DNA of 64,000 nt from Algibacter marinivivus (GTDB taxonomy: Bacteria; Bacteroidota; Bacteroidia; Flavobacteriales; Flavobacteriaceae): positions 1,758,051 through 1,822,050 of the forward strand of contig NZ_QFRI01000001.1 in assembly GCF_003143755.1 (NCBI RefSeq), read 5' to 3'. Position 1 is the first letter of the stretch. Every line of letters starts with the position of its first letter. The notes under the pieces are model-generated. The model worked only from the letters and a program-made list of their open reading frames with translations, was not told where the DNA came from and searched no databases. A program made the translations under genes and the position numbers. Of the stretch, positions 37,112-47,653 are shown piece by piece.

Positions 37112-37819
37112 ATGAAAAAGACATACTTATATTTAATTGTAGCTGTAGGATTGATTATGATGTCTTGCAGCGGCGGTGGAGATGATTCAAACGAGACGCA
37201 AATGCCAGAAGAAAATACTGCACCAACAGTACCAATCCAAGTTTATCCATTAAACAATACCATTTGTATTAATAACAATATTGTTTTTGAGTGGGAAGAG
37301 TCTACAGACACCGAGGGAAATAGAATAACATATACTGTGGAAGTTTCAGAGAATAATAGTTTTTCCCCTATATCAAAAATAGAAACTAGTGCTTCGTTAT
37401 CCAAATTGATTAGTTTGGAAAAAGGAAAAGCCTTCTATTGGCGTATAAAGGCAACCGATAATAAGTCCGCAGCAAGCGCATACTCACCAGCGATGCAATT
37501 TTTAACAGAAGGAGATGGAGTTAGTAATCATGTGCCATTTGCACCAAGTCTAATTGCACCTGCATTAAACTCAGAAGTAGACGGAACGAGTACGACTTTA
37601 ATTTGGTCAGCATCAGATGCTGATGGAGATCCTTTAACCTATGATGTTTATTTGGATACTAACTCAGATCCCTCAACAAAAGTTTCTGAAAACCAATCTG
37701 AGACGACTTATAATGCTACAGGTTTAAGTGCAGCATCTACGTATTACTTTAAAGTGGTCGTGAGAGATGATAAAGGAGGTGTAAGTATTGGGCAAATTTG
37801 GAGTTTTACTACGAAATAA
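37112..37819 (+). CDS. Surface lipoprotein with two fibronectin type III-like domains
   Basis: The lipoprotein signal ends at Cys19, followed by S-G-G-G-D-D-S, an acidic/glycine-rich stretch of the kind that directs Bacteroidota lipoproteins to the cell surface. Two Ig/FN3-like domains follow (about 38-135 and 140-235), each with an A-P-x-x-P/L start, a W-E-E-S or W-S-A-S-D core and a final Y-F-K-V-V-V-R-D or Y-W-R-I-K-A-T-D strand. There is no catalytic motif. It begins one base after the lyase stop codon and is thus co-transcribed with it. It may be a surface glycan-binding protein (SGBP-like), though no binding site can be named. Confidence 0.72.
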   Translation: MKKTYLYLIVAVGLIMMSCSGGGDDSNETQMPEENTAPTVPIQVYPLNNTICINNNIVFEWEESTDTEGNRITYTVEVSENNSFSPISKIETSASLSKLISLEKGKAFYWRIKATDNKSAASAYSPAMQFLTEGDGVSNHVPFAPSLIAPALNSEVDGTSTTLIWSASDADGDPLTYDVYLDTNSDPSTKVSENQSETTYNATGLSAASTYYFKVVVRDDKGGVSIGQIWSFTTK

Positions 37820-37842
37820 GGTTTATTCTTTGAAATTTTTTG

Positions 37843-37887
37843 CAGTATAGCGCAGGATAGTTTACCAGTAAAATAAACGTACCTTTA
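37843..37887 (+). promoter_or_regulatory. PUL box 9 with -7 element
   Basis: CAGTATA (37843) and CAGGATA (37853) are 10 bp apart. The -7-like TACCTTTA begins at 37880, 27 bp after the start of CAGGATA. It precedes the second PL24-like gene. Confidence 0.7.
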
Positions 37888-37921
37888 TAAACTAATCTGT
37901 TAACAGGTTAATAAAAAAGCT

Positions 37922-40381
37922 ATGAAAAAAAGTTGCTCTCATAATTATATGCTGTTATGCTTATTATTGATGTTTTCTTGTGTTTTAAGCAGTCAAGTTG
38001 TTTTAGAAAACGAAGTTAAAATCACCGATTTTGGTTTACACTTTGATGGAAGTAAAGTTGATATTAATGCTACTAATACTGGTGATAGTGCTTCTTATGA
38101 CTATTTTTTTGGTAGAAATATATCTGCCCATGGCGATTGTATTAAAACTTACGGTAATTATGTTTTTATGACCTGGTATCGTGGGGGTAAGGCAGACCGT
38201 CATGTCATGCTAACCCGTTATAATACAGTTACTGGTACCTCAGCAACAATTGAGTTTCCACATAGGCACACAGGGTATCATAATAAATATTGGATTGGAG
38301 AATCACATAATACCATTGCAGTTGCGGTAAGTCCAATAGATGGTACTATTCATCTGCTTTATGATATGCATGCGTATAGCAACACAAGACCTACTGATGG
38401 TAGTTTGAGTAATGATTATTTTAGATATTCCTATTCAATAGCAGGTGTTGCATCGGTTTCTGATGCCGAATTTACTTTAGATAAGTTTGTGGAAAAACCT
38501 TCTAATTCTGGTGTTTATAAACATTTGTCCTTAAATAGTGGAAGACCTGGGTACCCTAGTGAAGATTATAGTAATTTTTCTGCTCTAACCTATCCTCAAT
38601 TTTTCTTAAATGATGCAGGTGATGTTTTTATGTATATGCGTGAAGGCGGAAACAGTAATGGCGCTTATAAATTTTCAAAGTATGATGCAAATACTTCTAC
38701 TTGGTCTAATTTTACACACTTTAATGTTTTAAATGCCAAAAACCAATCAGGTGTAGACTATAACTGGGGACTTTATGGGAATATGAAATATGTAGATGGA
38801 AAAATTAGAATAGGTTTTCAACGTAGAGAAAATAAGGTAGATAAATATCAATATCAGAATGGCGTGTATTATGCCTACTCTGATGATCAAAGCGGCGCAT
38901 CTGGCTGGAAAAACCACCAAGGGCAAAGCTTTAATTTGCCACTTTATGATGCCGATTTTATAAAAGTGATGGAACCCGGTGATTATGTGCAAACAACTCA
39001 GACAGACCAAGTTCATATTGTTTCAGATTTTGATTGGACGGTAACTGAAAATGGAGATGTACATATTATAAGTAGGGTAAAGGATAATCAATATAACGTT
39101 ACCAAGTATTTACATACATACAAACCTGCTGGTGCCGCTGATTTTATTACTTCAGAAGATTTTGCAGGAGGAACTTCTATCTATACATCTGGAGAAAGTG
39201 TTTTCATCATAGGTTTGAAAAATAATCGGGTGTTTATTCAAAAAACAGAAGGTGGTACAAATAATTTTACAACAGTGTATCAACCTACGTCAGGAAGAAC
39301 TTTTGATCATGGTAGAGTGCATATAAAAGATGGTAAGTTGTATTATTATTTAATGGAAAATGCCTCAGGCAATGCACAGCCGCTTTATCTTCAAATTATT
39401 GATTTGGGCATAATTTTAGATCCATTCAGGGTATCCTTAACATCACCGTCTAATGGTGAAACTTATAATGTAGATGATACTGTTCAAATTTCCGCGGATG
39501 CGGTTGATGAAAATGGGAGTATATCTAAAGTAGAGTTTTGGATTAATGGTTCATATTTTGGTGAAGATAGTACTGAGCCTTATTCTATAGATTGGACACC
39601 AACTACCGAAGCTGATTATACACTACAAGCGGTAGCTTATAATGGCAATAACGAAACTGTAAATTCAAATGAAGCAACGGTTAATGTCGAAATTTTTGAT
39701 CCTAACGATTTAACGGGTGATGTTTATAGAATCAAGAATTTTGTAACTGGGAAATACTTGCATTCTGTAGGCGCAGATGTTGTTGAGAGTGATGAGGGTA
39801 CTAATGTAGTCTTTGGAGATAAAGAATGGGAATTTGTAAAGGCCGGTGATTTTTATAATATTGAAAGTAAAAGAACAGACAGAGGTATTTTAAGAGGAGC
39901 AGGAAACCCTCCAAACGATATTATAAGTACCGGTTTTGGGGCACCAAGAGAGGATGTAGATAAGCAATTTACTGTGATATATAACAGTTCTGATGGTACT
40001 TACCAATTTCAAAGAAGAAATCTGTCAAATTATATTTATCATAATGCCAACGGTATAATTGAACATATTAACAACTCAGACAATAGATCTAAATGGATAG
40101 TAGAATCTGTAACGCTTAGTATTCCAAAATTAGAATCTAATCCTTTTTCGGCAAAGATTTTTCCTAATCCTGCAACCAATAGTTTTACTGTTTTACTTAA
40201 TGATGCAAATAAGGCAAATATTATTATAAACGATATGCTTGGAAAAGTAATTTATCAAAACTCAATAAATTCTAATAGAATTGAAATTGAAAACAATGGC
40301 CGTTTTAAGTCTGGTCTTTATATCATTAAAGTAATTGATGATAATCAAAGGGTTTTCCATTCAAAACTTATAATTCGATAA
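37922..40381 (+). CDS. PL24-like ulvan lyase with Ig-like, beta-trefoil-like and T9SS domains
   Basis: It is a close paralogue of the lyase at 34918 across the propeller (shared blocks such as D-Y-F-F-G-R-N-I-S-A-H-G-D and D-A-D-F-I-K-V-M-E-P-G-D-Y). The histidine pair is His129 and His150, again 21 apart. Downstream modules differ: an Ig-like domain with L-T-S-P-S-N-G-E-T-Y and V-E-F-W-I-N-G (about 500-595), then a ricin/trefoil-like domain with Y-R-I-K-N-F-V-T-G-K-Y-L and Y-Q-F-Q-R-R (about 600-725), then a T9SS sorting domain (I-F-P-N-P-A-T-N-S). The trefoil probably binds glycan. It is monocistronic with its own box and a terminator. Confidence 0.78.
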   Translation: MKKSCSHNYMLLCLLLMFSCVLSSQVVLENEVKITDFGLHFDGSKVDINATNTGDSASYDYFFGRNISAHGDCIKTYGNYVFMTWYRGGKADRHVMLTRYNTVTGTSATIEFPHRHTGYHNKYWIGESHNTIAVAVSPIDGTIHLLYDMHAYSNTRPTDGSLSNDYFRYSYSIAGVASVSDAEFTLDKFVEKPSNSGVYKHLSLNSGRPGYPSEDYSNFSALTYPQFFLNDAGDVFMYMREGGNSNGAYKFSKYDANTSTWSNFTHFNVLNAKNQSGVDYNWGLYGNMKYVDGKIRIGFQRRENKVDKYQYQNGVYYAYSDDQSGASGWKNHQGQSFNLPLYDADFIKVMEPGDYVQTTQTDQVHIVSDFDWTVTENGDVHIISRVKDNQYNVTKYLHTYKPAGAADFITSEDFAGGTSIYTSGESVFIIGLKNNRVFIQKTEGGTNNFTTVYQPTSGRTFDHGRVHIKDGKLYYYLMENASGNAQPLYLQIIDLGIILDPFRVSLTSPSNGETYNVDDTVQISADAVDENGSISKVEFWINGSYFGEDSTEPYSIDWTPTTEADYTLQAVAYNGNNETVNSNEATVNVEIFDPNDLTGDVYRIKNFVTGKYLHSVGADVVESDEGTNVVFGDKEWEFVKAGDFYNIESKRTDRGILRGAGNPPNDIISTGFGAPREDVDKQFTVIYNSSDGTYQFQRRNLSNYIYHNANGIIEHINNSDNRSKWIVESVTLSIPKLESNPFSAKIFPNPATNSFTVLLNDANKANIIINDMLGKVIYQNSINSNRIEIENNGRFKSGLYIIKVIDDNQRVFHSKLIIR

Positions 40382-40405
40382 AGAATTAAATATTTTTTTG
40401 ATAAA

Positions 40406-40438
40406 GAAGCTAGAGGTTTTAAAATTTCTAGCTTTTTT
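40406..40438 (+). terminator. Rho-independent terminator
   Basis: The stem AAGCTAGA / TCTAGCTT encloses an AT-rich loop and is followed by a T tract. It lies 25 bases after the stop codon of the second PL24-like gene. Confidence 0.8.
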
Positions 40439-40488
40439 AGTTTACTAGGGTTACTTGATAAATGATTCTAGTTTAAATATTGAAATTT

Positions 40489-40532
40489 CGAGACAGTACA
40501 GGATAGTTTTTTTTGAAAAAAATTGGAATTTG
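40489..40532 (+). promoter_or_regulatory. PUL box 10, -7 element weak
   Basis: CGAGA-CAGTA-CAGGATA (40489-40505) is followed by GTTTTTTTT. The best -7 candidate is GGAATTTG (40525-40532), which keeps TTTG but lacks TA, at offset 26. It heads the 18 kb run ending at 58563. Confidence 0.62.
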
Positions 40533-40576
40533 GTAATTAATTTTTCAATCTAAAATTTAAAAACTGTAAAATACTA

Positions 40577-43393
40577 TTGTCTAACAGATTTAAAATAAAA
40601 TCAACAATAAAAACAATACCTTTAACTTTGCTTTTTTGCTGTATTGTGTCGTTTTTTGTTTGTGTGTCGTGCAATCAGGAAGAAATAAAAAGACCACAAT
40701 TTTTAAAGCTTTCTGAAGGTTTTAAAAATCCTATAGGGTTTTATAATGCTAACCCAACATTTTCATGGGAATTACCTATTTATGAGCAAATTAAAGCTCA
40801 ATCTGCTTACCAAGTAGTTGTTGCGTCTTCAAAAGAATTATTACCTAATAACGCCGATTTATGGAATTCTAAAAAGAGAAAAAGCACACAATCTACTTTT
40901 GTTAAATATCAAGGGAAAGCACTAGAATCAAGACAAAAAGTATATTGGCAAGTAAGGTATTGGAATCAAGACAAAAACGCTTCTGAATGGAGCGAAATCA
41001 ATTCTTTTGAATTAGGTCTATTAAACAATACCGATTGGCAAGCTAAGTGGACAGGATTAGATACATCAAAAGACAGTATTAAAGGTGTTCGAAATTTTTT
41101 AATGCACAGACCACAGTATTTAAGAAAAGGGTTTGAATTATCTTCTGATATTGCTTCCGCAAGACTATACATTACCGCAAAAGGAGTTTTTGATGTGCAT
41201 CTTAATGGAAAAGATGTTAGTGATGATGTAATGACTCCAGGTTGGACGCCATATAATCATCGCATAGAAACATTGACATATGATGTTACTGAGCTTTTAG
41301 AAACGGGTAAAAATGCCATTGCAGTAGAATTGGCTTCTGGTTGGCATTCAGGAAGAATTAGCAGACTAACTGCCCTTTATGATAATTTTTCATCACCCAA
41401 AATTCTATGTCAGTTAGAAGTTGTAATGAAAGATGGTTCAAAACAAACCATTATTTCAGACGAGTCTTGGAAAGGTACTACAAAAGGCCCTATACGTTTA
41501 GCGGGTATTTACGATGGCGAAGTTTATGATGCAAATTTTGAAATACAAAATTGGAATGCTGCTACTTTTGATGATTCAAATTGGGAATTGGTTGAAGTTG
41601 AATCAATTTCTAGCGAGGTTAAATTAGCTCCAAAAAGACATCAAACCGTAAAAAATCAACTTGTTTTAAAAGATGTAGAAATTGTTTCGGTTAAAGAAAA
41701 TTCAGCAGTTTTTAATCTAAAACAAAATATGGTAGGCGTGCCAAAAGTAAAAGTACAGATGAAAAAAGGCGATACTTTAAAAATACGTTTTTCTGAAATG
41801 TTGCTAAAAGATAACACCTTTTACACCAAGAATTATCGTTCTGCAAAATCAACCGATTATTACATCGCTGCTAAAAATGGAGTGATAGAGTATACGCCTA
41901 AATTTACATTTCACGGGTTTCAATTTTTGGAATTAAGTGGTTATGATAAAAATGCAAAACCAGACGCCTCTTGGGTACAAGGTATAGCACAACATTCAGA
42001 TTTTGAGAAAAACGGAACGTTTACATCATCTCACGATAAATTAAATCAATTACAAAGCAATATTACGTGGGGTTTACGAGATAACTTTTTTGATATTCCT
42101 ACAGACTGTCCTCAACGTGACGAGCGTTTGGGCTGGACAGGAGATGCTCAAGTCATTGCGCCGACATCGTTGTTTAACTATGACGTACACGCGTTTTGGA
42201 CAGCTTGGTTGCAAAGTTTAAGAGAAAATCAATTTGAACATAAAGACGGAATGGTGCCTTTTATTGTGCCAGATGTATTGCAAACCAAAAGTGGAAGTTC
42301 TGGTTGGGGAGATGCCGCTGTAATTATTCCTTGGGATATTTATAATGCAACAGGCGATATTACTGTGCTTGAAGAAAGTTATGAGTCGACAAAAAACTGG
42401 GTTGGCTACTATCAATCTAAAGTAAAAAAAGAACCTTATTTGCCAAAGATGCATTCGTTTTCAGATTGGTTACAACCTTATCCTTCTAAACCTGGTAAAT
42501 TGGGGAATAGAGGTGATACACCAAAAGACTTAATACATGCCGCTTTTTTTGCACATTCTGCACATTTAGTATCTAAAATTGCCAATGTTTTAGGAAAAAA
42601 GGATGACGTAAAAAAATATAAAGACTTATATGAATCTGTTGCTAATGCTTTTGAAAATGCTTTTTTTGAAGATGGAAAGTTTACAGGTGAAAAACAAACC
42701 CAAACCAGTTATTTGCTAGGTATATATTTTGATTTATTTAAACCAGAAACCAAACTAAAAGCCCAAAAATATTTATTGGAAGAAATTAAAAATACCGATT
42801 ATCATTTGGGAACAGGATTTCTAGGAACACCTATTTTACCTAAGGTTTTAGACGATATGGGCGAAATAGATTTGATGTATAAAATTCTGTTCAAAGAAAC
42901 CTATCCATCTTGGTTTTACTCCATAAATCAAGGGGCAACCACCATGTGGGAACGTTGGAATAGTTATAGTAAAGCCGATGGCTATAATCCACAGCCAATG
43001 AATAGCCTGAATCATTATGCCTATGGAGCTATTGGTCAATGGATGTACGAGCGTATCGCTGGTTTATCATCATTGGAACCAGGATACAAGAAAATCAGAA
43101 TTACACCTTTACCGAATACCGAGTTTTTGACATCGGCTTCTGTAAGTGTAAAAACGCCTTATGGAAAAGCATCATCATCTTGGAAAATAGAAAATAGTAC
43201 TTTTAACCTTGAAGTTGTTATTCCACCAAATACAACTGCTGAGATTCAAATTCCTTATGGAATACAAGATGATTTAATCGTAAACGGAAGTACTTTCAAA
43301 GAAACTTCAAATTTAAAATTAATCAGTTCTGATAGTGATTCAATCAAGATTTTAGCAGAACCAGGAACGTATAACTTTCAAACTAAACTTTAA
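40577..43393 (+). CDS. GH78 alpha-L-rhamnosidase, lipoprotein, TTG start
   Basis: The start is TTG at 40577. No ATG occurs in frame between the upstream stop at 40538 and a Met far inside the domain, and this start gives a proper lipoprotein signal ending at Cys32 (F-V-C-V-S-C). The domain order is N-terminal FN3-like (P-T-F-S-W), jelly-roll (G-V-F-D-V-H-L-N-G-K-D-V), second beta-domain (F-N-L-K-Q-N-M-V-G), (alpha/alpha)6 barrel with [14 protein letters not shown] (510-523), and a C-terminal beta-sandwich. This is canonical GH78. It is followed after three bases by a close paralogue, suggesting duplication. It probably trims terminal L-rhamnose from oligosaccharides. Confidence 0.92.
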   Translation: MSNRFKIKSTIKTIPLTLLFCCIVSFFVCVSCNQEEIKRPQFLKLSEGFKNPIGFYNANPTFSWELPIYEQIKAQSAYQVVVASSKELLPNNADLWNSKKRKSTQSTFVKYQGKALESRQKVYWQVRYWNQDKNASEWSEINSFELGLLNNTDWQAKWTGLDTSKDSIKGVRNFLMHRPQYLRKGFELSSDIASARLYITAKGVFDVHLNGKDVSDDVMTPGWTPYNHRIETLTYDVTELLETGKNAIAVELASGWHSGRISRLTALYDNFSSPKILCQLEVVMKDGSKQTIISDESWKGTTKGPIRLAGIYDGEVYDANFEIQNWNAATFDDSNWELVEVESISSEVKLAPKRHQTVKNQLVLKDVEIVSVKENSAVFNLKQNMVGVPKVKVQMKKGDTLKIRFSEMLLKDNTFYTKNYRSAKSTDYYIAAKNGVIEYTPKFTFHGFQFLELSGYDKNAKPDASWVQGIAQHSDFEKNGTFTSSHDKLNQLQSNITWGLRDNFFDIPTDCPQRDERLGWTGDAQVIAPTSLFNYDVHAFWTAWLQSLRENQFEHKDGMVPFIVPDVLQTKSGSSGWGDAAVIIPWDIYNATGDITVLEESYESTKNWVGYYQSKVKKEPYLPKMHSFSDWLQPYPSKPGKLGNRGDTPKDLIHAAFFAHSAHLVSKIANVLGKKDDVKKYKDLYESVANAFENAFFEDGKFTGEKQTQTSYLLGIYFDLFKPETKLKAQKYLLEEIKNTDYHLGTGFLGTPILPKVLDDMGEIDLMYKILFKETYPSWFYSINQGATTMWERWNSYSKADGYNPQPMNSLNHYAYGAIGQWMYERIAGLSSLEPGYKKIRITPLPNTEFLTSASVSVKTPYGKASSSWKIENSTFNLEVVIPPNTTAEIQIPYGIQDDLIVNGSTFKETSNLKLISSDSDSIKILAEPGTYNFQTKL

Positions 43394-43396
43394 ATC

Positions 43397-46168
43397 ATGT
43401 TTAAAAAATCAAATTTCAAATATTTAGTATACGCTTTTCTCTTTTTGAGTGTCATAATATCTTGTGACTCTAAAGGCTCATTAGAAAATGCGCAAGATTT
43501 AACGGTGTCAGAAGGTTTTGAAAACCCATTAGGCTTTTATGATGCTAACCCAACATTTTCTTGGAAATTACCTGTGTCAGAAAACAATATAAGTCAGTCT
43601 GCTTATCACATTGTGGTGGCAAGTAGCCCAGATTTGTTGCCTGGGAATGCCGATTTATGGGATTCAGAAAAACAAACTTCGGAGCAATCAATTTGGATTT
43701 CATATGGAGGAAAACCGCTTGAATCTCGCCAAAAAGTATATTGGCAAGTGAAATACTGGAACCAAGATAACGAAGCTTCAAAATGGAGTGAAACCAATCA
43801 TTTTGAATTGGGTTTATTAAACAATAGCGATTGGAAAGCCCAATGGGTTGGTTTAGATACCGCTAAGGACAGTATTCGTGGAAAAGGAAAAGTACTCATA
43901 CATAAAACACAATATTTAAGAAAAGGTTTTGAGTTATCTAGCGATGTAACATCAGCACGATTATACATTACTTCTAAAGGCGTGTTTGATGTGTCTATAA
44001 ACGGTGAAAACGTTTCAGACGATGCGATGTCACCTGGTTTTACAACTTACGATAAGCGAATTGAGACCTTGACTTATGATGTTACGAATTTAATAGAATC
44101 AGGACAAAATACCATTGGTGTTGAACTGGCTTCGGGTTGGCATTCTGGTCGTTTACTTTGGGGAACCACACCATGGGATAATACAATTTCACCAAAAGTT
44201 TTAGCACAATTAGAAATGACAATGAGTGACGGTTCTAAAGAAATTATTGTTTCTGATGATAGTTGGAAAGGAATGACCAACGGTCCACTTCAGTTCGCAG
44301 AAATCTACGATGGTGAAATTTATAATGCGAATATGGAAATGCCGGATTGGACGACTAATAATTTTGATGATAAAACTTGGACGAAAGTTGAAGTTGCAGC
44401 TATTGATACAAATGTGAAGTTAGAACCAAAACGTCATACTTCTGTAAAAGAAAAAGTTGAATTAGCGCCACAAAACATCACAAATAATGATGGAGCGGTT
44501 GTGTTCGATTTAAAACAAAATATGGTAGGTGTTCCTGTTGTAAATGTTCCAATGAAAAAAGGAGATACCCTTAAAATAAGGTTTGCCGAAATGCTATCAC
44601 CAGATGGTGCGTTTTACACTAAAAATTATAGAAGTGCGCATTCTACTGACTATTATATTGCTTCAAAAGATGGTGTTATTGAATACAAGCCTAAGTTTAC
44701 GTTTCATGGTTTTAGGTATGTAGAACTTAGCGGATTTGATACGTCGAATGAGCCTTCAAAAGATTGGGTTAAGGGTCTGGTTTTATATTCCGATTTTGAT
44801 GATAATGGTACGTTTACCTCTTCGCATGATAAATTGAACCAGCTACAAAGTAATATTGTTTGGGGCTTACGAGGTAATTTTTTAGATATCCCTACGGACT
44901 GTCCGCAACGCGATGAACGTTTAGGTTGGACAGGTGATGCGCAAGTATTCGGGCCAACATCGATGTTTAATGCTGATGTGTATAAATTTTGGGCGAGTTG
45001 GCTACAAAGTGTAAGGGAGGCACAATTAGAAGATGGTGCTATTCCTTGGACAGTTCCAGATTCCCGTGGCAATAAAATTGGAAGTTCAGGTTGGGGAGAT
45101 GTGTGTACTATTATTCCTTGGAAAATCTATATGCGTACAGGCGACACAAGTATTTTAGAAGAGAATTTTGATATGATGCAAAACTGGTTAAAATATCATG
45201 AGAAAAGGTCAAAAGATTACATCTCTAATATGATGTCCTTTTCGGATTGGTTGCAACCTTATCCTGAAAATGGTAATACTAGAGGAGATACCTCAAGCAA
45301 GTTAATTGGTACTGCTTTTTATGCACATTCAGCTAAATTAACAGCGAAAGTTGCTGAAGCTCTAGGTAAGACAAAAGAGCAGGCTAAATATGAGGAATTG
45401 TATGCTACTGTAGCAAAGGCTTTTGAGAATAAATTTTTCGATGAAACAGGAAAAGTTAAAGAAGTTGCTGAAACACAAACGTCTTATTTATTGGCTTTAG
45501 CCTTTGATTTACTTTCTGAGGATAAAAAAGCAAACGCAAAAAAATTCTTATTAGTAAAAATAGTAGAAGCTGATAACCATTTACGTACTGGTTTTTTAGG
45601 AACACCATTATTATCTGAGGTTCTAGATGAAACAGGCGAAATTGATTTAATGTATAAACTATTGTTCAATGAAACCTATCCGTCATGGTTTTATTCCATC
45701 AATCAAGGTGCTACAACCATTTGGGAGCGCTGGAATAGTTACAGTAAGGAAGAAGGTTTCAATCCAATGAACATGAATAGCTTAAATCATTATGCTTACG
45801 GAGCCATCGGACAATGGATGTACGAGCGTATTGCAGGTATTGCACCACTAGAAGCTGGATATAAAGTCATTAAAATAGCGCCTCAACCCAACGAGCCTTT
45901 AACATCGGCTTCGGCAAGTTTAAACACACCTTACGGAAAAGTATCGTCTTCATGGGAAATTAAGGATGGGGAGTTCGATTTGGAAGTAGTAATTCCACCA
46001 AATACAACAGCAAAAGTAACAATTCCAGTAAATAGATTAGGTGAGTTAATGCTAAACGGTAAATTATTTGAAGATACTAATCAAGTAAAATTACTTAGTA
46101 CAACTGAAGCTGGTTTTGAACTTTCAGCGAAACCAGGAATATATAAATTCACCTCAATACCTAAATAA
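43397..46168 (+). CDS. GH78 alpha-L-rhamnosidase, lipoprotein, tandem paralogue
   Basis: A lipoprotein signal ends at Cys23 (V-I-I-S-C). It is collinear with the preceding GH78 gene along its whole length, for example S-E-G-F-x-N-P-x-G-F-Y-x-A-N-P-T-F-S-W near the N-terminus and [14 protein letters not shown] at 501-514. Its 923 residues are close to the 938 of its neighbour. The conserved motifs are intact in both, so neither looks like a decaying copy; they may differ in linkage or sulfation tolerance. The start lies three bases after the upstream stop codon. It is probably a periplasmic exo-rhamnosidase. Confidence 0.93.
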   Translation: MFKKSNFKYLVYAFLFLSVIISCDSKGSLENAQDLTVSEGFENPLGFYDANPTFSWKLPVSENNISQSAYHIVVASSPDLLPGNADLWDSEKQTSEQSIWISYGGKPLESRQKVYWQVKYWNQDNEASKWSETNHFELGLLNNSDWKAQWVGLDTAKDSIRGKGKVLIHKTQYLRKGFELSSDVTSARLYITSKGVFDVSINGENVSDDAMSPGFTTYDKRIETLTYDVTNLIESGQNTIGVELASGWHSGRLLWGTTPWDNTISPKVLAQLEMTMSDGSKEIIVSDDSWKGMTNGPLQFAEIYDGEIYNANMEMPDWTTNNFDDKTWTKVEVAAIDTNVKLEPKRHTSVKEKVELAPQNITNNDGAVVFDLKQNMVGVPVVNVPMKKGDTLKIRFAEMLSPDGAFYTKNYRSAHSTDYYIASKDGVIEYKPKFTFHGFRYVELSGFDTSNEPSKDWVKGLVLYSDFDDNGTFTSSHDKLNQLQSNIVWGLRGNFLDIPTDCPQRDERLGWTGDAQVFGPTSMFNADVYKFWASWLQSVREAQLEDGAIPWTVPDSRGNKIGSSGWGDVCTIIPWKIYMRTGDTSILEENFDMMQNWLKYHEKRSKDYISNMMSFSDWLQPYPENGNTRGDTSSKLIGTAFYAHSAKLTAKVAEALGKTKEQAKYEELYATVAKAFENKFFDETGKVKEVAETQTSYLLALAFDLLSEDKKANAKKFLLVKIVEADNHLRTGFLGTPLLSEVLDETGEIDLMYKLLFNETYPSWFYSINQGATTIWERWNSYSKEEGFNPMNMNSLNHYAYGAIGQWMYERIAGIAPLEAGYKVIKIAPQPNEPLTSASASLNTPYGKVSSSWEIKDGEFDLEVVIPPNTTAKVTIPVNRLGELMLNGKLFEDTNQVKLLSTTEAGFELSAKPGIYKFTSIPK

Positions 46169-46182
46169 AACAGGTTAAACGC

Positions 46183-47634
46183 ATGAAAATAAAAGTATTG
46201 TTCAAAGCAATTTTAATAATATTAACTACCTCATTAATTCATGGTCAACAAAACCAACCAAATGTATTAGTCTTTTACGTTGATGATTTAAGAGCTGAAT
46301 TAGGTTGCTATGGAAGCAAAACAGCCTTAACTCCTAATATAGATGAATTGGCAAAAGATGGTGTGATGTTCAATAAAGCTTACACGCAGCAAGCTATTTG
46401 TGCGCCCTCAAGAATGAGTACATTAACGGGTTTACGTCCTGAAACACTTGGTGTTTACAGTATTTTTACGCCGTTGCGCAGTGTGCATAAAGATGTGGTG
46501 TCTATACCACAATTATTTAATAAAAACGGTTATAAAACAGTAAGCATTGGTAAGGTATACCATCATGGGACTGATGATAAAAATGAATGGTCTGTATATT
46601 ATGGAAAAGAACCAAATACATACAATAATCCAAATAATATTGCCTTGATAGACCGACTTAAAAGTGAAGGTAAAAGACGCGTAAAAGGTCCCGCTTTTGA
46701 TTGTGCAGCTGTTGAAGATGAAGCCTATAAAGATGGAAGAGCCGCTAAATACGCTATTGAAACTTTAGAAAAATTAAAGGATGATAAATTTTTAATGTTT
46801 GTAGGTTTAAGTAAACCACATTTACCGTTTAACGCTCCAAAAAAATATTGGGATTTGTATGATAAAAACAAATTTAAAATTCCGTCTAGAGAAAAACCTA
46901 AGGGAGCATATAGATTAGCATTTACAAATTGGGGTGAATTAAAAGGATATTATGGCATCCCAAAGAAAGGAGATTTAGATGATGACTTAACGCGCGACTT
47001 AATTCATGGATATCATGCTTCTATAAGTTACATTGATGCTCAAATTGGAAAAGTAACTCAGGCTCTTGAAGATTTGGATTTACGAAAAAATACCTTGATA
47101 GTTTTTATGAGCGACCATGGTTATAAAATTGGAGAATATGGTGCGTGGTGTAAGCACTCTAATGAAGAAATTGATGTAAGAGTGCCTTTAATTATAAGCA
47201 GAGAAAGAAACTATAAAAAAAGAAAAACTGGCAAAATATCAGATGCTTTGGTAGAAAACGTAGACATTTTTCCAACTCTAGTTGATTTATGTGGTTTTGA
47301 AGGTCCAAAATTTGATGGTAAAAGCATTCTTTCAATTATAAATAAACCCAATAAAAAAGTAGATAAAGTAGCAACAAGTTTGTACGCAAGAGGAAAAAAA
47401 ATAATGGGCGTTACAGCTACTGATGGAAGATGGCGTTATACTGAGTGGAGAGATTCTAAAACACATGCAGTTTTAGACGCAGAGTTGTATGAACATAAAG
47501 ATGACTTGCTGTCTTTTGTAAATCTTTCTGGAAACAAAAAATATTTGAAAATAGAAGAACGAATGAAAGCACTTTTAGAAACTCAATTTCCCAGAAATAA
47601 AACTTTTCTACAAAACGATCAACCTAGAAAATAA
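46183..47634 (+). CDS. Family S1 sulfatase, iduronate-2-sulfatase-like
   Basis: A signal peptide ends at L-I-H-G-Q-Q; there is no lipobox, so it is periplasmic or secreted. [11 protein letters not shown] and [14 protein letters not shown] (formylglycine Cys73) are present. [21 protein letters not shown] and M-S-D-H-G-Y match the iduronate-2-sulfatase-like subgroup. Its 483 residues are standard. Preference for a sulfated rhamnose or uronate is plausible given the locus but cannot be read from sequence. It lies within the 40577-58563 run, 14 bases after the GH78. Confidence 0.93.
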   Translation: MKIKVLFKAILIILTTSLIHGQQNQPNVLVFYVDDLRAELGCYGSKTALTPNIDELAKDGVMFNKAYTQQAICAPSRMSTLTGLRPETLGVYSIFTPLRSVHKDVVSIPQLFNKNGYKTVSIGKVYHHGTDDKNEWSVYYGKEPNTYNNPNNIALIDRLKSEGKRRVKGPAFDCAAVEDEAYKDGRAAKYAIETLEKLKDDKFLMFVGLSKPHLPFNAPKKYWDLYDKNKFKIPSREKPKGAYRLAFTNWGELKGYYGIPKKGDLDDDLTRDLIHGYHASISYIDAQIGKVTQALEDLDLRKNTLIVFMSDHGYKIGEYGAWCKHSNEEIDVRVPLIISRERNYKKRKTGKISDALVENVDIFPTLVDLCGFEGPKFDGKSILSIINKPNKKVDKVATSLYARGKKIMGVTATDGRWRYTEWRDSKTHAVLDAELYEHKDDLLSFVNLSGNKKYLKIEERMKALLETQFPRNKTFLQNDQPRK

Positions 47635-47653
47635 TTAACTGAATTGTATTAAA

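Noticed and set aside
37904-37910. CAGGTTA between box 9 and the start at 37922
   Set aside because: It lies downstream of the -7 element of box 9, has no partner half-site and no -7 element of its own before the gene.
46171-46177. CAGGTTA just before the sulfatase start at 46183
   Set aside because: It has no half-site 10 bp away and lies five bases before the start codon, so a -7 element 27 bp downstream would be inside the gene.
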